Positions 43,328 to 54,690 are shown, numbered from the stretch's first letter. The stretch is DNA of 64,000 nucleotides from Blastobasis lacticolella (GCA_905147135.1 LR990049.1:6713428-6777427); one strand, 5' to 3'. Notes: generated by a model from the letters alone, not told the origin. Numbers and translations: made by a program.

Positions 43328-43406
43328 TGCACATCGGCTAGTTCGGCGTCGTTGAGCGACGCCTCCGTTGAACGAGTGATAGAGAGACGAAACTAGCTGG
43401 TGTGCG
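43328..43406. repeat. Inverted-repeat unit with GGCGTCG/CGACGCC hairpin
   Basis: GCACATCGGCTAGTTCG at the left pairs with CGAAACTAGCTGGTGTGCG at the right; between them GGCGTCGTTGAGCGACGCC is a tight hairpin. MITE-like; outer limits uncertain. The 108-codon minus frame over it is not supported. Confidence 0.5.
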
Positions 43407-43639
43407 TTATTTTCTAATAGGCAAACTGAGGACCGGGCGAAGTACGCATTGTGACGCCCTCGGTGCTGCTGATGTCGCTTGCTTGTTTGCCTAACGTATA
43501 GCTTATAAAAGAAATGATATAAAACTTCATAAGCTGGGATAGAAGCTAGGATGATGGCGATGATAACCAAAAAATATTTTTTATCCTTGTATAAATATCC
43601 TATATCCTATTTCGTGATGAGCCTAAACACATTTTTTTT

Positions 43640-43832
43640 GCTTAAAAGGAAGCAAATAAGCAGGTCCATGCTGGTAAACCGCATAGCCGCCTATAGACAC
43701 CTACTACACCACGAAGGCCACGGATACGTTGCCGGCTTTGAAAACGAAGAAAATTCGCCAACCTGCCCCACGGCAGTGTGGGGAATTGAACCCTAAGAAC
43801 GCTTACGAGAAAATGCTGACCGAGGTAGCCAC
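43640..43832 (-). mobile_element. SINE-like unit: tRNA-like head joined to the CATCAGG module
   Basis: On the minus strand a tRNA-like stretch (GGCTACCTCGGTCAGC, then TTAGGGTTCAATTCCCCAC with a B-box match) is followed by AAGCCGGCAACGTATCCGTG, TGTAGTAGGTGTCTATAGGC, GGTTTACCAGCATGGACCTG, CTTATTTGCTT. The second half is the same module as at 10791 and 29108. This suggests the module is the body of a tRNA-derived SINE. Confidence 0.45.
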
Positions 43833-43907
43833 AGTTATATATCTAGAAAAACTTACAAACTAGACATCCGAGTTCCGAACGAGTTTACTTTATTCCGTCA
43901 AGCTACG

Positions 43908-43931
43908 GTCGTACGACCATGGTCGTACGAC
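43908..43931. repeat. Perfect 24-bp palindrome
   Basis: GTCGTACGACCA followed by its exact reverse complement, centred at CCA|TGG. Shares 19 consecutive bases (ACGGTCGTACGACCATGGTC region) with the palindrome at 49353-49428. ATTCC/GGAAT lie near both ends, so a decayed longer foldback is likely. Confidence 0.75.
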
Positions 43932-45400
43932 GTGAGTTGGAATATCTGAGATCTATACTTAGCGAAACCGGAAAAATCAACATCGAGCGCCGTCAAAACC
44001 CGAATATCCGCGGCTTATAATAACGTATTCAAATCGGTCAAACCATTTTGGAGATAAATGGCGACATTTGCAAAAATTCTTTATTGCATCGCTCCCTGGA
44101 ATGTTTACACAATTACACCTATATAAGAATCATCGCCGATGAATAACAAATCCAATGAAGAAAACCGTATCTAAATCGGTTACACACAACCTCTCGCCCT
44201 ACACGCTTATACCATCTCCGTATCATCGTGAGTAGAAATAGTGACAAACTGATAACCTAGTAATAAAGTCAAATTATTTATCTATTTGTATTGTTATATT
44301 GGAATTCCGTTAAAATCTAATATCCGTAACCGAAACTATCCGCAACTAAAGGATAACCCGAAATAAATTCATATCCGTAACCATAGCTGAAACCTGTATA
44401 ATATTATTGCTATATCCGTATGCAGATCCGAAATTGCATATAATTATCGTTAGCGTATTTCGTGTTCAGGTAAAGTGCTTTGTATGGAGGTGGCGCCGTC
44501 GTGTGGAAAAATAGACGTGGACCTAATATAGAGCCTTGGGGAAACATCTGATTTCAAACCATATATTTTTACAAATTTTTACAAACCCAATGAATTCCCA
44601 AAAATATTCTGAGCAACGACTTTCAATTTACTTTTAATTTATTTCACCCTAACCATAGTAAAGATGATAATGACGATGAATCTCGAACTAAAAGTCCAAC
44701 TAATTCTGATATATAAAACTCTCTGACTAATTCATGTGACTAGCGACATCTAGGAAACTTGCCAGGAACTACTTGTCAAACATGTAGAGATAACATTCTC
44801 TTCCATTTCCAGTGCTTCAATATGTCGTTGTTACATAGTTGAACAGAAGAGCCACTAGAGGACTATAGTTGGCGGTGTTATGAAAGTTTTGAACAAAGTT
44901 TGTTTTTGCAACATCATGCATGATTCCTTTTAGGTTTTATAAAATGAGTCTGGTACGTCTTTGTTCCTTCTTATCTTGAGTACTGAACTTAGAAATACTG
45001 CAGTATTGATTTGATTTTACGAGATGTTTCGATATAAGTTTATCTTTACAAAATAGATAAAAGGATTTCATGAATTATATTAAGGAAACATAGTTTATAA
45101 GGCATTTAAGTATGCCAGTTCCGAGGTTCTTGTAGAATTTGAGTAGATATCGAATATGTCGGTATTAAACAATCATGCAAAGTTTCAATGGATAACATGA
45201 GCTTAAAATATCTTAGAAAAAACTTTTCACGTGACATTCTTCATGAAGCGGCAATGGAACCGAAGGTTAATTGTCACGTGTGGGCTATGGCTAGATTTTA
45301 GGTCACGTAGATTATTATAATTTTGACACCGTTGAAGAGCAGTAATGTAAATATTTTGCATCATTTTTTAGACGAACAGCAAACTCCAAGCATGACATTG
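43932..45400. other. No recognised gene
   Basis: AT-rich. Short AAATCGGTCAAACC and CTAAATCGGTTACAC near 44030 and 44170 resemble pieces of dispersed repeats. Nothing else. Confidence 0.4.
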
Positions 45401-45419
45401 TTCGACGCACCGGCCGATG

Positions 45420-46110
45420 TAGGTTGCTGCACCGCAGGTATGGACGGAGTGCGGGTATTACAACTGGCTCGCTTTCTCTTTGGGTCTTCTTGTCGCAAAT
45501 GAAAGAGAGGGAACTAGCGCGCTTCGCGTCACTGCGCAAACAAGGCTTACCTTACCCGTCCGCGACTGGGCTCAGCTACAGCGGCGCCATTGCTTCAACG
45601 TTTTCGTAAGAACGTGATTGTGTCTGCTAACCGCTCGGATTCCTTCATCGATCGACATAGGACATCATTTACTGCGCAGTGCAAGGTAAGCGTGATAGTT
45701 TTATAAGTTGTTTCGGAAGCAGTGTCGACGTTATCGCGAAGTGGAAGTGCAGGATCGGCCGTCGGGAGGACAGGCGAGCTTTCTCGCCTATTTATGCAAA
45801 GAATTTACCGAAGGCGGTGTGCGCGAGGTGGGAGGCTGCGCCCGCGCAGCTGCCTTATCCATACTTGTGACAATTTCGGTAAAACATACGTGCTAAGACC
45901 TGCGTGTTCAGTGCTCTCGTGACTCTGTGTGTTCTTTGTGTTTCTGTGTTTGGATTCGTCGTTTACGCCCCGAGCGCGATAAAAGGTTGCATTTTCTTTG
46001 TATTCGGTGCCCACGTTTCTGCCTTCGTTTTATGCGTCCGCGCATTAGACTTCGTAATCCTCGCCGAGGTTACCTGTCTTATCTATCTATGTACTTCGTT
46101 GTGTAAAGGT
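45420..46110 (+). promoter_or_regulatory. Candidate CpG-rich promoter / 5' non-coding exon
   Basis: About 600 bp clearly richer in G+C and CpG than the flanks. A splice-donor consensus GCAAG|GTAAGCG lies at 45685/45686. Further on, a TATA-like CTATTTATGC (about 45788), GGCTGCGCCCGCGCAGC, and an arthropod initiator match GTTCAGTGC (A at 45910) precede a T/G-rich stretch (CTCTGTGTGTTCTTTGTG) that looks like an insect 5' UTR. A second TATA-like GATAAAAGG is at about 45979. Possible donor AAAG|GTATAA at 46108. Open frames here overlap on several frames and are compositional. No coding exon was found to anchor it. Confidence 0.3.
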
Positions 46111-47092
46111 ATAACAGTAGCAGTGCCTATATCAGACAGGACGTCACATCTTTCGTCAGTAATGGGTTGTTTAAATATCATTACGAACTACCTAGTCACT
46201 ATTCGACTTTTTAAATGAAAATATAATATTTATGTCGTTCCTATCGCGATAAGGTGCAATTCGTAATCCTTTATTGGGAAGGTTGAAATACAATGTTTTG
46301 CTAAGTATATCAAAAATTGATACTTTGAGTAAGCTCAGAACTAAGTGAGTCTCCTATTTCAAACCTGCAGTTTTTCCATTCTTTGAACATAGTCATGTAA
46401 CAAATGATACCTAGTCAGGTACATCCTTCCCAAGTAAATAAAGATAGCTATGACGCACTTCGCTTGCTTTAATGTAACATTTAACAATGTCGGGAAACCC
46501 ATTTATGCTATACCTGAGCGCTACCTGCATATTAACAACTAGCGTATAAGGGTACTGTATTTACCTTTACTCTATTAGTACAACACTATATTATCGTTAT
46601 CAACAAAGATAATACTTGATACAGCTATAATTACGATCAATCTGGGCGTCTCTCTGACTCTACCACAAAAATCTAATATGAAAACAAAAGATAAATTGGA
46701 AGTTTGGACGTAAAATGGTAAAATACGAAAATTTTGTAGTAATACAAAATTAGGATACTTAGGTTCATGTAAACCCACGTGCTCATATAACTTGATAGGT
46801 AGGTCTTCATCGTGTTTTCAAACTACAAATTACAAATGCAATGGTACCGTTAGCGTACTAATTTAAATATACCATGACTCACAGTACCATGCCCAAGATT
46901 TGAAAGTGTCTTTTGATTGGACAACCGGCATGAAAGTCAATCTCCAAGTTCTTTTACGGAGGAACAAGATTGTCGTAGCGTGCGTCAAAATATTGCATCA
47001 CATTGTCGAAATCTCCCGAAATGATGCTGTCATTTTGATTTTTAAGTGTTAATAATCCTGTTTCTTCGAGATGTTCTTTGTACAAATGCAAT
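46111..47092. other. No recognisable feature
   Basis: AT-rich, nothing recognised. Confidence 0.4.
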
Positions 47093-47167
47093 ATCCTTTA
47101 GACGAATATCCTCTAGACTAATGTCCTTTAGATGAATATCCTTTAGACGAATGTCCTTTAGACGAGT
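47093..47167 (-). repeat. 15-bp tandem repeat, five units
   Basis: Five head-to-tail units of RTCCTTTAGACGAAT with a few substitutions. As 15 is a multiple of 3, the minus-strand frame reads a pentapeptide repeat (SSKGH/SSKGY) at the end of an 88-codon open frame (47118-47384). The rest of that frame overlaps a repeat fragment, so protein coding is doubtful. Confidence 0.8.
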
Positions 47168-47344
47168 GCTTTAACTTCGTCCTTCCAGTGGCAATGCTTA
47201 TTGCGTTTTTGTTGCACTTACGTTCAAAAGGGCTCCAGCTTTCATTCTGACGGACGCATTGTACTGATCGAAGTATTGTCAATAATAAGCCTGTGCTTTC
47301 TGGACGACCGTATGGTAATGTTTTTGAATACAAGTGTTTGTTCA

Positions 47345-47410
47345 TGACTTGTAGATGTTGTGGGCGACAGTTACCACTTTCCATCAGGTGGCATTGTCAC
47401 TGAGTAGTAT
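47345..47410 (+). repeat. CATCAGG module fragment
   Basis: GTGGGCGACAGTTACCACTT, TCCATCAGGTGGCATTGTC; like 24275-24330. Confidence 0.45.
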
Positions 47411-48339
47411 AAAAAGAATACTTTAAAGACTTTATAATCTCTACTATTATATTACCTAATTCAATCACTGCACGTGTTTATTTTGCGGGCTTTAAACTAG
47501 TATTGCTAATGAAACGTGTGGATTGTGATTCGGGCAATCATCTGTCTATAGATAATATTCGTATTACGGTGTATAGATAACTTTTTGGAGAGAAATTGTT
47601 AAGCACGGCACGCCTAAGGTTCCGCCATTTCATTTTGCTTATTTAACTTTAACTTTATTCATCTGATATACTTTATGCTATTATGTATCTATATAAGTCT
47701 CCTATATGTGTATAATTTTTATTTTATACCTAATTATTTTTTCTTTGTTTTACTTTTATTGTTTTAAATGACACACTGAACGCGAGTGTTGTGTCACCTA
47801 TTATATCACCATATTGGAACAACCTATTTTATGTAAACTGTTTATAATGTAACGATATGTGTTCTGCAGGTGTAGGTAGCTTATCTAAATAAAGAAATAA
47901 GTCAACGAAATATCGTATACTTATATGTCGGTGTTGCAGCCTAATATAATGCCAACCTTGGTTACAAATTAAACTTGTCTGTCTCTCCGTCCACACTACA
48001 GTGAGCAATATCACTAAGGCCATGATTAATGATATCAGCGCCATAAAAAGTATACTTGGTGATTGAATATTCATCTCTTTAATCCGTATATGTTGTTTAT
48101 GTCGTCTAATAAATTTTATTTACATCAGGGAGCGACCTAGGTTGTAAATTTAAATTATATTCTACTTGTAATAAACATGAAGGTACACACAGTTACAATA
48201 CAACAGATAGGTACCCCCTATACGTTACCTTAGCAACCACATTTGAGAGGCGACATTAGATGCCTCTTAAAATTGCTTTTAACTTCAATTTATTGAAAAT
48301 ACTTCAATTTTCACATTTTGATTTAGACTAGTGGACTTC
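47411..48339. other. No recognisable feature
   Basis: AT-rich; an 81-codon minus frame at 47829 is hydrophobic and unrecognised. Confidence 0.4.
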
Positions 48340-48912
48340 GTTCCCTATTTTTCCTGTTTATCAACCTTGAAACTCTTGAATCATTCTGTTTATTGTTGAA
48401 AACCGCATTCCAATGAGGAGTTTTCCAGAAGTATTGTCAGTTGATTTCAAAAAGCATCAATAGATGGCTCCTACAATTTTGGTAATCAGTTTTTAATCTG
48501 TATGATGGTGGCAGTGATTTCATGCAGCCAAACTAATACTAAACTAAAAAATAAAATGTTTATTGATATAAACATAACTGAAAAAGGTTAAACGAAATGT
48601 ACAAAGAAATATTTATATAAGTTGGCACTATCTTCCATTTTTATTACAACCTCTAAAATGGTTGAAAACTGTTGACAAATACAATATTATCCAAAACAAC
48701 GTACCCAGTGTTTATATCCTGTTTGCTAAGAACCTATTTCAAGCGATTATCAATTACGAAAATTGTAGAGGCGCCACCTAGTGAGTGATTAGGAATGCTT
48801 TAGATACCTATTGGAAAAGTGCTCATTCGTTGCGTAGTTTAAAAGATCTAACCGTACATACATAGATAGGTACATAGGGACAGACGGCGGGAAGCGACTT
48901 TGTTATATACCT
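48340..48912 (+). repeat. Dispersed repeat family G, copy 3, split by an insertion
   Basis: Left part 48333-48411: GTGGACTTCGTTCCCTA, CTTGAATCATTCTGTTTATTG, TTGAAAACCGCATTCC. Right part 48828-48912: CGTTGCGTAGTTTAAAAGAT, CTAACCGTACATACATAG, GGGAAGCGACTTTGTTATAT. Joined, the two parts match the continuous copy at 55464-55676. The interruption is the next feature. Confidence 0.65.
48412..48827. mobile_element. 416-bp inverted-repeat element inserted in repeat G
   Basis: The left end AATGAGGAGTTTTCCAGAAG and the right end reversed AATGAGCACTTTTCCAATAG begin arms of about 75 nt. These also share TAGATGGCTCC-TACAATTTT against TAGGTGGCGCCTCTACAATTTT. No coding capacity. Its limits agree with the break in the host repeat, which independently supports the boundaries. 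Confidence 0.7.
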
Positions 48913-48971
48913 TTGTATCTACAGAAAAGTTACAAACACAAATAAATTGCTCTCAAGTAGTGTTTTCTATA

Positions 48972-49140
48972 AATAAATAAATAAATAATCCATTTATTTC
49001 TCCACAACAACGTATACATAATATTTTTATGTTTTATGAAACTAGGTACATTATTAACATGTATACATATTTGTGGCGACTGGTGCCTGAACTAGGGAAA
49101 CCTGTGCTACATGTCACCAGGTCTCCACCCCAGAGCAAAC
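48972..49140 (-). mobile_element. Possible retroelement 3' region with (AAAT)n
   Basis: (AAAT)n at 48970-48990, then GGCGACTGGTGCCTGAACTA and CACCAGGTCTCCACCCCAGA. Blocks of this kind beside AAAT runs are familiar from lepidopteran LINE 3' ends, but only from memory; no coding motif is visible. Confidence 0.3.
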
Positions 49141-49352
49141 TATGTTATTATTATAGAGAACAATTACAAATATGCAAAATAGAAACAGGAAGTATATCCA
49201 TTTGATAGAAGATATTTTGTAAGCTATTTGTTTGCGTGTTTTCTATGTAGGTAATGTGTCTGATTTGTTGAGCATGAAGGTTGAAGTTACATATGTTTTT
49301 TTTGATTTTTTTTTAATATACATATGTTTTCTATATTCACATGGAAACCAGA

Positions 49353-49428
49353 CTTAGGCGCTGTCCTTATTGGCAACGGTCGTACGACCATGGTCACACG
49401 ATCTTTGCCATTTAGGACTGCGCCTAAG
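49353..49428. mobile_element. 76-bp palindrome, 38-bp arms
   Basis: CTTAGGCGC...GACCA|TGGTC...GCGCCTAAG, symmetrical about 49390/49391 with 31 of 38 positions paired. The centre matches the 24-bp palindrome at 43908. Because of the symmetry, similar peptides (…RTAPK…) appear on both strands in frames at 49324-49614 (plus) and 49287-49553 (minus). That marks both frames as artefacts of the palindrome. Confidence 0.75.
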
Positions 49429-49749
49429 GCTGTTGGGTATTTTGTTCCCATCCCCACTTGCCAGGTCTTCGGCATTCTCGCATTGGCAACTTGCAAGCCG
49501 TTGGCTTTCGGCGCCGACTCAACTATGTCCAAACAACTCTCGATGTCTTCCATATTCTTGGGCCTCCAGCGGAGCTCTTTCCGGAAATGGCCGGCTGTTT
49601 TATACTGTTCGTAGAGTTACCGAAAACTAAACATAAATTAGTCTCTTTAATTAACTGTTAGTTGTTAGTTACTGTTGATTAACTCTTAAATCCGTAACCT
49701 TATCAATGGTTTCGTCATTTCTAACCACGTGCTTTATCGACGTAAAAGT
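49429..49749. other. GC-richer stretch, then AT-rich, no gene
   Basis: Four overlapping frames (plus and minus) are open to about 49630 because of composition. None has a recognised motif. Confidence 0.35.
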
Positions 49750-49906
49750 CATCTTGTCTTAATGTTGTCCCGGTAGTGCCTTGACCATTATCCAGGATTT
49801 GGCCGATCGGGTAATTAATAATTACAGGCATCTGACCTCCGTAACCCACACTTAACGTACCTCTCACTTACAAGTCGGACCACCTAACCATTAGGCCACT
49901 GACGCT
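49750..49906 (-). mobile_element. S1 SINE copy 10, internally deleted
   Basis: Minus strand: AGCGTCAGTGGCCTAATGGT, GGTCCGACTTGTAAGTGAGA, GGTACGTTAAG, then straight to TGGGTTACGGAGGTCAGATG, CAAATCCTGGATAATGGTCA, ACATTAAGACAAGATGA. Both ends are kept but the middle of about 200 nt, including the B-box, is gone. Confidence 0.8.
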
Positions 49907-51174
49907 TGGTTGCTGAAGAAGTGAACGTGCTGTGTCGACGTAATATTTCTTGAAAATTAAGGAATCATTATGGAAACATTAACGCAAAAACGTTTATTTA
50001 CGTTCTGTAAGTGTGTGGCTACGAGATAATTTTTAGCTCTGAGGAAATTCTTGAATATGTTACCTATCTGCCTAATTTTCGCACCAATATTTTTGACCTA
50101 TAGATACTCTATTATTGAAGCATGCAAGTATGCAACAATGCCTACGTAAATACGTTTCTAATTTACTAGATGACTTATTGGAGTAGCATAGGTAGTTAAC
50201 CAACAAATCACTATTAAATTGCACGAATAAACCGCAAACAATGAACAATAACACTAATTTATTTCATACACGTCAATTCGTAAAGACACGGCCAATGAAA
50301 AATTACCTAATCAGTCTTAGAGAAAATTGGTTCTTAACTACGTCGATCAAGATCATCATTCTTAGAAGTAAAGACACCACAATTTGTAATGAACGGTTCT
50401 GTTTTTAAAGTTTTTTTTTATAAAAGCGTTTTCCTGCTAGAAGGGCGGACTGTGTCAAAAAGCTTTGACTGCCAAGATAGTGATGATGATGACACTTCTT
50501 AGAAGTCATTCCATCTCCATAGCTGCTCATATTAAGCCAAAAATGCAATAAAAATTCGTCCTTGTCTAGACAATGCACACAATCCCTGCTTTTACCAAAT
50601 TTCAATAGGTCCTCAAAATTGTCTCCATTTTTTTACAAATAACCCTCAACTAATCCAGCTTAACATTGTTACGGTAAACTTAACACTTATAAGTTCTCGT
50701 ACCATGTTTAGCTAATCACAGAGTAGGTTTGTTTAGCGTTCTAATAGATAATAATGCATCGGTTTTTATTTAATTATGCGAAAAGTTTAAGAAAACTTGT
50801 AAAAGGTTTAAAACTAGTAAATGAGAGGCTCTAACAGATCAATACAACAGTTCCAAGTACAGATACAATACTTGACCTTACTAAGCTGACGTAGTTTTTG
50901 TCCTATTCAGTCAATTGCATTTCGATTCAAAAAATAAAAACTATCATTACGTTACTCATACCCATTGTTTAGTTTTTTAATCTCGACTACTTTTATTACC
51001 TTTCTTGAGTGTTATTTTATTACTTTCACGGCACTTCAATCAAGTTTTTATTATACATTATGCAAAGGGCGAATGCAATATTTATTCATCCACAATTTCA
51101 AATATTTTATTTAATATGAATACTTATTATTATGTAATATACATGATATATATTATGAGCATCTGTAGCCTAGT
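49907..51174. other. No recognisable feature
   Basis: AT-rich; short (GAT)n near 50480. No gene. Confidence 0.45.
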
Positions 51175-51263
51175 GAGCACTGGTGGCCTAGTGGTAAAGG
51201 TATCGGACTCGCAAGCGAGGGGTACCGCGTTCGAATCCCACAGCCGCCATGTACCAATGACTT
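51175..51263 (+). mobile_element. S1 SINE copy 11, tRNA-like head only
   Basis: GAGCACTGGTGGCCTAGTGG, GGTATCGGACTCGCAAGCGA, GGGTACCGCGTTCGAATCCC, GCCGCCATGTACCAATGACT. A-box, anticodon-like stem and B-box are all intact. The copy stops abruptly after 89 nt with no body. It is not a tRNA gene: no paired acceptor stem. Confidence 0.8.
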
Positions 51264-54200
51264 TACACTACAGCTGCACCTATAGAAAACTTATTTTTTT
51301 ATTGACCAGTCGGCTACCTTATTGACAACAGCATCTGTCGCCCAAAACAACATCTACAACTTAACGTTTCAACGGTAACAGAATTGCCTCATGCATAGAC
51401 ATTAATGTACATATCGTAAGTTAGTGGTGGTAATACCCACGCTGACTAATTCGAATCAAAATACATTTTCGAAAAAATTTGTTATTTATTTATTTTGATT
51501 AAATAATTACATATTTATGACAGATAAAACTGTAGATAGAGGTTCAAACCTCTCGTAATCCTTTCGTAGGGTACCTACCAGATATCACAGTTAACGGGAC
51601 TGCTGACCTACGCTACGCGGAAGTCTGGTTTAGGACGTGTTTGTCATTATTGTCTGTGCTCGCACAATCCAGTAAATACCTTAGTAATATTGCATCACTG
51701 TTAATTTAAATTATAGAAGCGAAACTATCGGCTCAATTGCGGTGTTTGCGGTCGGAACAAAAAACATCACACGCAGTCGTAACAAAAAAAATCCAATTGA
51801 GTGACGAATTGTTATAAACGTCGTTAATAACAATATTAAGTTATAAGGTGAAGTTGTGATGACTAATGCAGTAATAATTCATTCACTCTCAACACTTGAA
51901 TTAACATGTTTTCCTGCAGTGGGACGTCGTTGCACCAACTTCCTCTTTTCGTAACTTTCTGGTAACTCTGAGGTTGCATTATTGCCAGTAATGGGTACCT
52001 ACTTCTGTTAGTTCTTGTCACAACAGCTAATACCACAGCTTACTTCCTATAATAATTAATTAACCACTCACATGTCCACGGGAAACGAAACTCCCGAAAA
52101 CAATTCTCAACCGTCCAAGGGTACCAAACGCCCCAAGTCAGTTTGTTTTCTGTTGACAGTTTTACAGCTGTCATTTGTTCCACGAGAGGTAAATCGATAG
52201 TTCTGTATTAAGTTATTCATTCATGATAGTACAGAGATCACTCACTATATGGCTTTACATAATTATAGGAGAGATCTCAATGTACCTAGATATCGTAAAA
52301 TTGTTGACGAAGATAATGGGCTAGCTGTCCTCGAATAATAATAATAATAATTTCAGTTTATAGAGTAACAGAACTAGTAGGTAATTAAGTTTTCAAATGA
52401 GCACTTGCTTCCATCAATGCATAGAGTTGTCATTTATATGTCTAACGAAATAATTGAATAAGGAAAATCTGTTCATACACGTAGTGTTGTTTTGTTATTG
52501 TTTCTAATAAGGTCGGATACCTGTTTTCCTTATATTAGTCAGAAAAAGTACCTTCTCCCTGAGTCATATGAATGTGGCACATTATGCAAATATTCCTAGA
52601 TCGTGTTTGGACCGGAGGATAAAGGTATGCTTTTCAATTATGTTTATTGACTAGAAACTGCCACCGAAACTGCTTCTAGACTGACACCATTTTGATTCCA
52701 CAGTACCGTAGATTGAAACAAAAATATCTAATCTTAGCTTAGAAGACTATGAGACCTACTGGTTCTGATTTATGTCAACCTTTTTATATAACATCGCTAA
52801 AATGTATTTTGTGTCACAAGTTCATAATGTTATGGAACGCTTATTGTACACACACTGTTCCAAAATTATTACAGAAATTGTCACAATGGCGAACTTATCT
52901 TAAGAGATATCTTTCTAACTAAAATTGAAGGTGATATCAGAGAAATGATAAGCGGGAAGATCGAATCGAAGCAAGTCCTACAGAAAATAGTCTATCTATA
53001 CACATACCTACAACATACTAATTCTTATGTCTAATTATAATATTAGTGGGAAATCGCCACTTCTGGCAAAAATATTAAAAATATCAGTCTTGGTTGATGT
53101 TTCTTATATCTGATACACTATAATGTCTAAATTTCGTATTTCTGGTACACTATAACGTCTAAAAAAAAATACTGTAAGTATGATAAGTTTCTGCTGTTAA
53201 CAGGTAATGGTTTATGTAAAATACCTCTACCGCAACAACCATAGCGACATCATAGCAGGCATTGCTAACTTTACGATTTTAACGGATTGAGATTTAGATT
53301 GGAGATTGGACGTAGTTTGCAAGTACTTGCCTACTTATTTACGACAACCGGTGCATAAAGTTTAAAAGGTTTAAATCTCTACCTACGTAAAGATGTGGCG
53401 GATGTATTGTAGATGTAGGGTAGACTGTGGAGATCCGATCCGATTTCTCATTGTGCTCTAAAAGCACACTGCTCCAGAGTAGTCCAGAGACTGCCAAGCA
53501 GTTATTGAACTTGATAGGTACGTTACAAAATTCTGCCACATATCCAGTGACAAGCGAGTACCATGTCAGTGACGAGAAGCGGAAACTAATAATATCTACC
53601 ATTCATTTCATCCTGTTAGGTTCGATGTTACAAAAATACTAGACCCCACATGCCTAACTACTACACTAACCTGATATGGCTCTTGAAGAAGGCTACTTTA
53701 TCCTTAATACTGACACGACTATTGTTGCTAGACATAACTAGAAGTAGAACTAGATATGGCGATCATACCCATTCAGGCCAACACCTGAAGCTCCACAGAA
53801 ATTATAATTAATTTCCGTAGATGTACGAAAAGTACAGTGTATGTAAGTAGTGCCTGTTGTGTCTCTGCATTTTTCATCAAAGTTTCATGTGTACAATAAA
53901 CTGGAATAAATAAATAAAATAAAAATAAATATAAAAAGTAACCCACTAGCCATTCTATCATGGGAATCGCTATGTGGGGGCTTGTCAGATATGTAGACGT
54001 ATCCATTTGTGAAAGCTTACACTAAAGCACAGCTTACCAGGTTTTTCGCTGAGGAAAAGTAAATTCGTTCGTACTTTCCTAGCTTTAATAGTAACGGACC
54101 ATTGTTTCCTACTATGTTCATATTGTAGGTACGTTTGATTTGTGCCACCCAGCGCATTATTTTGATTACCTTCAGTTCTACAATTCTATTAAATAAGCTA

Positions 54201-54300
54201 CGCTGGTACTAAGTTATAAGAGATAATCCAGAACAGATTATTTCACCGGTATTCACAAACTATTTGTTTAAGTAAAGTGGATTTACTATTGTTCTAACAG
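51264..54300. other. No recognisable gene
   Basis: (AAT)n at 52338-52352. A near direct repeat TACACTATAA(T/C)GTCTAA at 53114 and 53147. Frames at 53339-53642 overlap on both strands with no recognised content. Confidence 0.4.
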
Positions 54301-54306
54301 TGCTCG

Positions 54307-54690
54307 GTGTTTCTCCATCAAAATCTAAACTTAGACTCACTTGAAGAACGTATCAATGTCAAAGCAACAGCAAATCACGACAAAGAAAGAGACGTAACAT
54401 ATCCACCTACGCCACCGATCACAAAGTATGAAAGTAGCCTCCTCAGTAAGTTTTCCTTGGCGTACAAATGTCAGCCGCTTTCTGAATTTAAAGCCTGCGT
54501 CCAGGCCGGTTCTTGGAACCCGGAGCGTTCCAGACATTCCACATTCGCAGCCTGCGCCCGCGCCGATGCGCCTAATAGCTCAGTTTGCATTGCAAGGAAG
54601 TCAGTGTTGGAAACTCTGATACAGCCAGAGATTATGTTCGTTTATTTTCAGTCGTGTACTAGCCAACGGTGTACTACAATAGGTGTGTGA
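54307..54690 (+). other. Unrecognised 127-codon open frame in a GC-richer patch
   Basis: ATG to TGA. The central part (54460-54620) is GC-richer and open in two plus frames and one minus frame, so openness alone is weak evidence. Cys-rich C-terminal half, no signal peptide, no known motif. Could be an exon or a repeat fragment; I cannot choose. Confidence 0.15.

Noticed and set aside
49287..49614. Overlapping protein-coding frames on both strands with similar peptides
   Set aside because: The similarity between the two strands is produced by the 76-bp palindrome at 49353-49428; no independent coding evidence.
51175..51263. tRNA gene (Ser/Leu-like head)
   Set aside because: It matches the head of the S1 SINE family seen in full at other loci; no acceptor stem.
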